Assembly: GCA_038252255.1 (NCBI GenBank)
Contig: JBBSAM010000006.1
Location: 62,001 to 126,000 of the forward strand
Origin: Chersky-806 sp038252255
Lineage (GTDB): Bacteria; Actinomycetota; Acidimicrobiia; IMCC26256; JAENVU01
DNA length: 64,000 nucleotides
Reading direction: 5' to 3'
Shown here: one piece after another, positions 58,363 to 64,000 of the stretch
Position numbering within the stretch: the stretch's first letter is position 1
Layout of the letters: every line of letters starts with the position of its first letter
Position numbers and translations under genes: made by a program
The notes under the pieces: generated by a model
The model's database searches: none
What the model was told of the DNA's origin: nothing
The model's input: the letters and a program-made list of their open reading frames with translations, nothing else

Positions 58363-58923
58363 GTGCAACCCGGAATGACGGCATCCACGTGCCCGCTCAG
58401 TGCCAAGGGCGTCCGGTTTCTCGGGCCGACCCCGTTGCTCGCGCACGGCATGCGGCTCCGGCCCGAGCCCGGTGTCTACGTGGTTTCGTCGGGGGAATGC
58501 GTGTCCCACGTCGGCTCGTCCGCCCGGTTGGGCGACCGGGTGCGGATGCTCGCCCACCTCGGTTCCCACCGGGGGAGCGCACGCGTGCTCTGCGCGGCCT
58601 ATTGCACCGGTGAGGCCCCGCAGGTGTGGTGGTCATATACGAAATCCGCGGCCCGGGCCCGCGCCATCGAGGCCGAGCTGAAGCTCGACTATGACCGGCA
58701 GTTCTTCGGCGCGTACCTGCAGTGCGATCAGGGCACGGCATTGCGGACCGCGCTCGTCGAGGCGGTCGGGCGGGACTCCTGGTGCGCCGGGTACATCGAC
58801 GCGATCTTCTCGATCGGCGAGCACCTCGCGTACCTGTCGCGCAGTGAGCTCGCCGCCGCGTGGGAGACCGTCGGAGTGCCGCCCGGACCCTGGGCCGAGC
58901 GCCTGAGCAATTTCAGCACCTGA
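58363..58923 (+). CDS. possible GIY-YIG-domain protein
   Basis: A 186-aa protein. PEPGVYVVSSGECVSHVGSS followed by LGDRVRMLAHLGSHRGSARV resembles a GIY-YIG nuclease core (GVY in place of GIY, HVG in place of YIG, then Arg/His-rich helix), with Glu in AIEAELKLDYDRQFF as the possible metal ligand. The C-terminal 60 residues are helical and unassigned. GTG 58363 or ATG 58375 may be the start. It stands alone; function is open, and the fold call is by motif only. Confidence 0.5.
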   Translation: MQPGMTASTCPLSAKGVRFLGPTPLLAHGMRLRPEPGVYVVSSGECVSHVGSSARLGDRVRMLAHLGSHRGSARVLCAAYCTGEAPQVWWSYTKSAARARAIEAELKLDYDRQFFGAYLQCDQGTALRTALVEAVGRDSWCAGYIDAIFSIGEHLAYLSRSELAAAWETVGVPPGPWAERLSNFST

Positions 58924-58974
58924 CACCCCTCGAACACCGCGCTCGGGCCGATCGGCTGCCGGGTGCCGGCCCGG

Positions 58975-59652
58975 TCAACGAGGGTCCGGCGCGCCGGCGA
59001 AGAGCGACGGATCCACGGTGATGTAGATCGCTTTGCACGTCGCGACGACACTGTCGCCAGCGGTCGCCTCGGCGGTGATGAACAGCTTCCGTCGCTCGCG
59101 CCCCTCGAGCCGGGCCCGAATCGTCAACAGCTCTTCCACGGGTACCGGAGCGACGAATCGCACGGTCAGCTCACCGGTGAAGGCGGGCTCACCGAGGTGT
59201 CCGATGACGAACCCGGTGACGTCGTCGAACACCGCCGAGACGATGCCTCCGTGCGCGCGGCCCGGCGCGCCTTCGAAGGCGCGGTGGAGCACGACCTTCG
59301 CGACGATCTCGTCACCGTCGTAGTCGACTTCCAGGTCCACGCTCGTCGGGTTCGCCCGGCCGCCCACGGCACGATCCTCGAACCCCGAGCCGGGGCCGGC
59401 CGCGACGAACAGTGCCGACCGGTCCGCGGCTGCGGCCCGCGCGGCGCGCATGAGGGCCAGACGGTTCCGCCGGGCGCCCGTCCGCATGACGGCCGCTTGG
59501 CCCGCCGCGGCCTTCGCCAGGTCAGCCAGCCCGGCGCCGGCGCGGTCGTGGGCGACGAAGGCATGGTTGAGATCCCGCAACGCCGCCGCGGCGGCCAGCC
59601 GGTCGTCGGCTTCCCCGGCCGCTTCCCCGGCTTCTCCTGATCTCGGCGTCAT
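58975..59652 (-). CDS. hotdog-fold thioesterase (PaaI-like)
   Basis: A 225-aa protein whose C-terminal 125 residues form a PaaI-type hotdog domain (APGRAHGGIVSAVFDDVTGF, GELTVRFVAPVPVEELLTI, KLFITAEATAGDSVVATCKA). The HGG-x-Asp pattern carries the catalytic Asp. The N-terminal 90 residues are Ala/Arg-rich and helical. A TATACG box 8 nt before the ATG suggests a leaderless transcript. It likely hydrolyses acyl-CoA esters. Confidence 0.85.
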   Translation of the reverse strand: MTPRSGEAGEAAGEADDRLAAAAALRDLNHAFVAHDRAGAGLADLAKAAAGQAAVMRTGARRNRLALMRAARAAAADRSALFVAAGPGSGFEDRAVGGRANPTSVDLEVDYDGDEIVAKVVLHRAFEGAPGRAHGGIVSAVFDDVTGFVIGHLGEPAFTGELTVRFVAPVPVEELLTIRARLEGRERRKLFITAEATAGDSVVATCKAIYITVDPSLFAGAPDPR

Positions 59653-59896
59653 CCGCCCACCGTATACGTGGGGTGCGTGACGCCAGAGTGTGGGCCGCGC
59701 CGGCCTGCTGGTCGTGCAGGGCTTCGGCAGCTCGGGTGCGCGCGGCGATCAACGCGGGATCACGACGACGCCGACGGCCGGCGACAAGGCCACCGGTACG
59801 AACACCGCGACGTGAGCTGTCCTCGGGAGCAAGACGCTCGAGGGGATCGGAGCGCAGCTCGGTGACACGGTCACGGCCACGGGCGTTCCCCTCCCG

Positions 59897-59902
59897 TACG
59901 AT
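59897..59902 (+). promoter_or_regulatory. -10 box for a leaderless methyltransferase transcript
   Basis: TACGAT lies 8 nt before ATG 59911. The rest of the 258-bp divergent spacer (59653-59910) holds no gene that I can support. Confidence 0.5.
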
Positions 59903-59910
59903 CCGAGCCG

Positions 59911-60483
59911 ATGGCTTGGCAAGGCGATGACTACCAGAGTCGTTTCGACGCGCTCGCCGCCGAAGGGCGGGACGTGCACGGCGAAGCGGACTTCGTGGCC
60001 GACCTTCTCCCACACTCGGTGCTGGACGCCGGCTGCGGCACCGGCCGGGTCGCCATCGAGCTGGCGCACCGGGGCGTGGCGGTGGTCGGCGTCGACGGGG
60101 ACGAGTCGATGCTGGCGACGGCCCGCCTTCGGGGACCCGACATCGAGTGGATCCAGGCTGACGTGACCGCGCTCGACCTCGGACGCACCTTCGACGTGGT
60201 CGTGATGGCCGGCAACGTCCCGCTCTTCACGCCGCAGGGAACCCAGAGCGCCCTCGTGGCCGGGGCGGCGCGCCACGTCGCCCCGGATGGAGTGCTCGTC
60301 GCCGGCTTCCAGCTCGGTCGCGGCTACGAGCTCGCGGAGTACGACGATCACTGCGCGGCCGCCGGTCTCGAGCTCGACCACCGCTTCGCCGCCTGGGATC
60401 GCGATCCCTTTCCCGGTGACGGCTCCTACGCGGTATCAGTGCACCGGCGGGCCGGCACCGGCAACGGCGACCCGGGCCGCTAG
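59911..60483 (+). CDS. class I SAM-dependent methyltransferase
   Basis: A 190-aa Rossmann methyltransferase. Motif I is VLDAGCGTGRVAIEL (37-51), motif II VVGVDGDESML, and FDVVVMAGNVPLF matches motif IV. It resembles Methyltransf_25/11 proteins, whose substrates vary. Its TAG stop shares CTAG (60480-60483) with the convergent nucleosidase gene. Confidence 0.88.
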   Translation: MAWQGDDYQSRFDALAAEGRDVHGEADFVADLLPHSVLDAGCGTGRVAIELAHRGVAVVGVDGDESMLATARLRGPDIEWIQADVTALDLGRTFDVVVMAGNVPLFTPQGTQSALVAGAARHVAPDGVLVAGFQLGRGYELAEYDDHCAAAGLELDHRFAAWDRDPFPGDGSYAVSVHRRAGTGNGDPGR

Positions 60484-61175
60484 CCCGGCGCGCAGGCGCG
60501 GGCCGCGGCTTGTGCCGCGGCGTTGGCGGCGAGCTTCGAACCTCGTTGCAGGCGGGCGAGATGCGGGATCCGCCAGGGCTTGGTGACCAGGAATTTCAGC
60601 ACCGCGGGACCGTTCGCGGATCCGTCGGGCTTCGCCAGCCCGAGCACGGAGTCGTCGGGGTGGTCGGTGGCCATGTCGCTGATGGCCCGGATGACCGACC
60701 ATGCGCAACCCCGCCGGGTGCAGACCTCGGCCACCGCCGATGTCTCCATGTCGAGCGCGATCACCCCGGCCGCGGCGAGCTCCGCGACGACAGCGGGGTC
60801 GACGTGGAAGTCGTCGGAGGTCACGATCGTGCCGCGGGTCTCCGGTTCACCGAGGTGCGCGGGCCGGTACTCGTTGCCGGTCGACTTGTCGACGACGATG
60901 CTCGGGAAGATCAGATCACCGATCTTCACCGTCGGGCCGACGCCTCCCGCGATGCCCACCACCATCACGTGGTCGACGGTCGTGGCGTCGAGCAGGTGCT
61001 CCGTGGCGCGCTTGGCGCCGGCCGTGCCGATCCCCGTGGTGGTGGCGACGATCTGGGTGTCCCCGACGGCCCCTGACTGGACGAACGTGTCCCCGAGCGT
61101 GGTCTTCCGCAGCGAGAACGCCGCGACGACGGGCGCGAGCTCCTGGCGCATCGGAGCCAAGATGGCGATCTTCAT
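60480..61175 (-). CDS. purine/MTA-SAH nucleosidase-like protein
   Basis: A 231-aa PNP/UDP phosphorylase-fold protein (MKIAILAPMRQELAPVVAAF, GIGTAGAKRATEHLL, VMVVGIAGGVGPTVKIGDLI, IALDMETSAVAEVCTRRGC). The DMETSAVAEV motif with its Glu matches MTA/SAH nucleosidases, which release adenine. Divergent from an adenine deaminase-like gene 56 bp away, which could use that adenine. Confidence 0.85.
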   Translation of the reverse strand: MKIAILAPMRQELAPVVAAFSLRKTTLGDTFVQSGAVGDTQIVATTTGIGTAGAKRATEHLLDATTVDHVMVVGIAGGVGPTVKIGDLIFPSIVVDKSTGNEYRPAHLGEPETRGTIVTSDDFHVDPAVVAELAAAGVIALDMETSAVAEVCTRRGCAWSVIRAISDMATDHPDDSVLGLAKPDGSANGPAVLKFLVTKPWRIPHLARLQRGSKLAANAAAQAAARACAPG

Positions 61176-61231
61176 TGGCGCAGCCTGCCCGATCGGGGCG
61201 GTCGAAGCACGTACGTGAGCTGGAGGGTCAG

Positions 61232-62242
61232 ATGGCGGGTATCCCGACGCCCGAATGGTTGACCGGTCTGCCCAAGGCCGAGCTGCATCTCCACATCGAG
61301 GGGACGCTCGAGCCGGAGCTCATGTTCGCGCTGGCCCGGCGGAACGGCGTCACGTTGCCCTTCGCGGACGTCGAGGCGGTGCGCGCGGCCTACGTGTTCG
61401 ACGATCTCCAGTCCTTCCTCGACCTTTACTACGCGGGGTGCTCGGTGCTCGTGACCGAGCAGGATTTCGCCGACCTCACCACGGCCTACCTCCGGCGGGC
61501 GGCCGCCCAAGGTGTGCGCCACGCCGAGATCTTCTTCGACCCGCAGACCCACACCGACCGTGGCATCGACTTCGCGACGGTGATCAACGGCATCGACCGG
61601 GCGTTGGACGAGGGCCGGCGCGATCCCGGCATCACGTCACGGCTCATCCTCTGCTTCCTGCGTCATCTCAGTGAAGACGCGGCGATGGAGACGCTCGAGA
61701 CCGCGCTCGCGCACCGCGAGTCGATCACCGCGGTCGGGCTCGATTCCTCCGAATCCGGCAACCCACCGTCGAAGTTCCGAGCGGTGTTCGATCGGGCTCG
61801 CGCCGAGGGCTTGCTCACGGTCGCGCACGCGGGGGAGGAGGGACCGCCTGAGTACATCCGGGAAGCACTCGACCTCTTACGGGTCCTGCGCATCGACCAC
61901 GGTGTCCGATGCATGGAAGACGACGACCTGGTCGAGCGCCTCGTCGCCGAGCAGGTGCCGCTGACGGTCTGCCCGCTGTCGAACGTCAAGCTGCGGGTGT
62001 TCGACGACCTCGCCGACCATCCGATCCGCCGGATGCTCGAGCGCGGCCTGCTCGTCACCATCAACTCGGACGATCCCGCGTACTTCGGCGGCTACATCGG
62101 CGACAACTACGTCGCGACCGCCGCCGCGCTCGGGCTCGATCGCGACGCGATGCGCCAGGTCGCGCGCAACTCGTTCCTCGCGTCGTTCCTCGACGACGCC
62201 GAGTGCCAACCTCACCTCGACGCCGTCCAAGCCTGGGAGTAG
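61232..62242 (+). CDS. adenosine/adenine deaminase family protein, adenine deaminase-like
   Basis: A 336-aa metal-dependent deaminase. Zinc ligands: HLHIEG (His19, His21), later HAGEEGPPEYIREAL and NSDDPAYFGGYIGDN. The DDPAYFGGY form is characteristic of the fungal/bacterial adenine deaminase (Aah1) subgroup rather than adenosine deaminase. CTGGAGGGTC precedes ATG 61232. The pairing with the nucleosidase suggests salvage of adenine to hypoxanthine. Confidence 0.85.
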   Translation: MAGIPTPEWLTGLPKAELHLHIEGTLEPELMFALARRNGVTLPFADVEAVRAAYVFDDLQSFLDLYYAGCSVLVTEQDFADLTTAYLRRAAAQGVRHAEIFFDPQTHTDRGIDFATVINGIDRALDEGRRDPGITSRLILCFLRHLSEDAAMETLETALAHRESITAVGLDSSESGNPPSKFRAVFDRARAEGLLTVAHAGEEGPPEYIREALDLLRVLRIDHGVRCMEDDDLVERLVAEQVPLTVCPLSNVKLRVFDDLADHPIRRMLERGLLVTINSDDPAYFGGYIGDNYVATAAALGLDRDAMRQVARNSFLASFLDDAECQPHLDAVQAWE

Positions 62243-62266
62243 CCGCGCCCGCGCGTCCCCGAGGCG

Positions 62267-62304
62267 GCACCTTTCGGTGCGGCGTGCCCGCGCTCCGGTG
62301 CGGG
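62267..62304. terminator. two small stem-loops between convergent genes
   Basis: GCACC-TTTC-GGTGC (62267-62280) and CCCGC-N8-GCGGG (62287-62304) lie in the 97-bp spacer between the deaminase stop and the end of the enoyl-CoA hydratase gene. They probably terminate transcription from one or both sides. Confidence 0.45.
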
Positions 62305-62339
62305 TGGATTACACCGAGACCTGAGGGCGGGCGACCGGG

Positions 62340-63146
62340 CTACTCGTCGACGCGCCAGTTGGGGTCGCGGCGCTCGGCGAACGCGCGCGGGCCCTCCGCC
62401 TGGTCGGGATGCCCCCACATCGAGACGAGCTCGCCGGCTCCGGCGCGGCACGCATCGGTGAGCCCCAGCTCGAGTGCTCCCCAGAGCGCCCGCTTGGTCG
62501 CGCGCATCGCAGCCGGTGAGTTCTTGGCGATCTTCTCGGCCAAGGCTTGCGCCTCGTCGCGCAGCTGTTCAGGTGGATCGACGATCTGGCTGATCATTCC
62601 CAGCTCGTAGGCCCGCGGTGCCGAGAGCCGCTCGTACTTGCCGACGAACGCCATGCGCATGACCGCCTCGACCGGCATCTTGCGCAGCAGCCCGATCGCC
62701 TCGATCGCCACGACCTGCCCGACCGAGACGTGTGGATCGAAGAACTGCGCGTCGGATGCGGCGATCACGATGTCCGCGTCCGCGACCCAATGGAACGCGC
62801 CACCGGCACACAGGCCGTTGACCGCGGTGATGACCGGCTTCCAGACCTGTTGGTGCCACGCGGTGAAGTGGAGATCGAAGTTGGCGACCGAGTCGCGGTA
62901 CCGCTCCATGCCTTGCCCGTCGGTCGCGATCTCGGTGACATCCACCCCGGTCTGGAAGGCCCGGCCCTCGCCGGTGTGCACGATCACCCGGACCTCGGGG
63001 TCGGCGTCGAGCTCCTTCCAGGCCACCGCGAACTCGTCGCGCATCTGGGCCGACATCGCGTTGAGCTGGTCGGGCCGGTTGTTGACGAGCCAACCGACCG
63101 GACCGCGCCGCTCCACGATCAGGCAGTCGAACGACGAGTACCTCAC
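62340..63146 (-). CDS. enoyl-CoA hydratase/isomerase family protein A
   Basis: A 268-aa crotonase-fold protein: LIVERRGPVGWLVNNRPDQL, FQTGVDVTEI, VNGLCAGGAFHWVADADIVI (oxyanion-hole Gly-Gly), FFDPHVSVGQVVAIEAIGLL. Where canonical hydratases have the first catalytic Glu, this reads Asp-Pro-His, so ordinary hydratase chemistry is uncertain. GTG 63146 starts 5 nt after the stop of the paralogue upstream, so the two are one transcript. Confidence 0.88.
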   Translation of the reverse strand: MRYSSFDCLIVERRGPVGWLVNNRPDQLNAMSAQMRDEFAVAWKELDADPEVRVIVHTGEGRAFQTGVDVTEIATDGQGMERYRDSVANFDLHFTAWHQQVWKPVITAVNGLCAGGAFHWVADADIVIAASDAQFFDPHVSVGQVVAIEAIGLLRKMPVEAVMRMAFVGKYERLSAPRAYELGMISQIVDPPEQLRDEAQALAEKIAKNSPAAMRATKRALWGALELGLTDACRAGAGELVSMWGHPDQAEGPRAFAERRDPNWRVDE

Positions 63147-63151
63147 AAACG

Positions 63152-63970
63152 TCAGCCTTCCCGGTTCTGGGCTTCGAGTGGGAGCCACCGCGCCTCGCGC
63201 CGCTCCACGAACGCGAGCGGTCCCTCGGTCTGGTCGGGGTGGCCCCACATGGAGACGAGCTCCTGCGCACCGGCCCGGCACGCGTCGGTGAGCCCCAGCT
63301 CGAGCGCCCCCCAGAGCGCCCGCTTGGTGGCCCGCATCGCGGTGGGAGAGTTCTTCGCGATCGTCTCCGCGAGGGCTTGCGCCTCCACCGCGAGCTGCTC
63401 CGGTGGGTCGACGACCTGGCTCAGGATCCCGAGCTCGTACGCCCGCGCGGCGGTGAGCCGCTCGTGGCGGCCGGTGAGCGCCATCCGCATGATCGGCTCC
63501 ATCGGTGACTTCCGCACGAGCGCGATCGCTTCGTACGCGGTGACCTGGCCGATGGACACATGCGGATCGAGGAACGTCGCGTCGCTCGACGCGATCACGA
63601 TGTCTGCGTCGGCGACGAAATGGAGCCCGCCGCCCGCGCACGTCCCGTTGACGGCCGCGATGACCGGCTTCCACACCGAGTTGTGCCACGCGGTGAGGCG
63701 CAGCTCGGCCCGTCTCGTGCGGCGGGCCTGCTCCCGCAGCGCCTCGGGGTTCGCGCTCAGCTCCACGACGTCGAGCCCGGTCTGAAACGACTTCCCCGAA
63801 CCGGTGTTGACGATCACGCGGACGTCCGGATCGGCGTCGAGCTCGGCCCAAGCCCGTTCGAGCTCGTCGAGCATGGTTGCGTTCATCGCGTTGCCGACGT
63901 CGGGTCGGTCGAACTGGAGCCACCCCACCGCGCCCCGGCGCTCGACGATCAAGGTCTCGTACCTGCTCAT
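63152..63970 (-). CDS. enoyl-CoA hydratase/isomerase family protein B
   Basis: A 272-aa crotonase-fold paralogue of the next gene: LIVERRGAVGWLQFDRPDVG, FQTGLDVVEL, VNGTCAGGGLHFVADADIVI, FLDPHVSIGQVTAYEAIALV. The C-terminal region (SPTAMRATKRALWGALELGL to SMWGHPDQTEGP) is almost identical to that of its partner, while the N-terminal half has diverged. ATG 63970 leaves 30 bp to the window edge. Probable role in acyl-CoA catabolism. Confidence 0.88.
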   Translation of the reverse strand: MSRYETLIVERRGAVGWLQFDRPDVGNAMNATMLDELERAWAELDADPDVRVIVNTGSGKSFQTGLDVVELSANPEALREQARRTRRAELRLTAWHNSVWKPVIAAVNGTCAGGGLHFVADADIVIASSDATFLDPHVSIGQVTAYEAIALVRKSPMEPIMRMALTGRHERLTAARAYELGILSQVVDPPEQLAVEAQALAETIAKNSPTAMRATKRALWGALELGLTDACRAGAQELVSMWGHPDQTEGPLAFVERREARWLPLEAQNREG

Positions 63971-64000
63971 GTCGGCGTCGTTTCGAGCTGATGGTGCAGG

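Noticed and set aside
59749..59877. - strand open frame ending VALSPAVGVVVIPR in the thioesterase-methyltransferase spacer
   Set aside because: High third-position G/C hints at a gene remnant, but it has no start of its own outside the methyltransferase gene and no recognisable domain.

Overview
The window is high-GC, densely packed bacterial DNA that reads as an actinobacterial chromosome. The signs are many GTG and TTG starts, ATGA/GTGA stop-start overlaps, TANNNT boxes 6-8 nt before start codons (leaderless transcripts), a HelD-type RNA polymerase motor, a GlnR-like orphan regulator beside amtB-glnK, a DUF222/HNH element and a tandem-GNAT protein of the mycothiol synthase type. Acidimicrobiia is my best guess at class, from general flavour only. 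No rRNA, tRNA, CRISPR array, phage or insertion sequence is visible.

Layout. (1) 1-13.6 kb, + strand: the translation/RNA-processing macro-operon nusA-ylxR-infB-ylxP-rbfA-nrnA-truB-ribF-rpsO-pnp, then an M16 peptidase and dapB. Three junctions here hold short repetitive minicistrons that end exactly on the start codon of the next gene. (2) 13.6-23.7 kb: two tetR genes, a diiron ferritin-like oxygenase, OsmC, RNase J, an SDR, a tandem-GNAT enzyme, ftsK, and a Nudix gene coupled to a zinc-ribbon gene. (3) 23.7-30.5 kb: an APH-type kinase, a flavin reductase, a small membrane protein, a serine hydrolase and the overlapping rimO-pgsA-cinA-thpR run. (4) 30.5-35.2 kb: an accessory stretch with a NERD protein, a DUF222/HNH pseudogene, a GT-C-like membrane protein, small proteins and a frameshifted secreted protein. 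(5) 35.2-46.9 kb: VOC protein, sugar dehydrogenase lipoprotein, HtrA protease, HelD-like ATPase, the SNF2/SWIM pair, an orphan osmolyte-binding lipoprotein and a second decayed secreted protein. (6) 46.97-49.3 kb: nitrogen module (GlnR-like regulator, amtB, glnK). (7) 49.3-58.2 kb: a CoA-dependent catabolic island with two class III CoA-transferases, a Peripla_BP_6 protein without signal peptide, SnoaL-like protein, amidohydrolase, Cys-less thiolase-fold protein with DUF35 partner, and acyl-CoA ligase. (8) 58.3-64 kb: GIY-YIG-like protein, hotdog thioesterase, methyltransferase, an MTAN-like nucleosidase divergent from an adenine deaminase-like gene, and two tandem enoyl-CoA hydratase paralogues.

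Most unusual signals: the MIRU-like minicistron elements at nusA, ribF and the M16 gene; three convergent gene pairs that share one CTAG as reciprocal stop codons; three decayed genes in which all six frameshifts have the same (+1) sign; an 11-bp inverted repeat next to an 18-bp tandem array behind the HelD gene; and back-to-back promoters sharing a CTAG core in the catabolic island.
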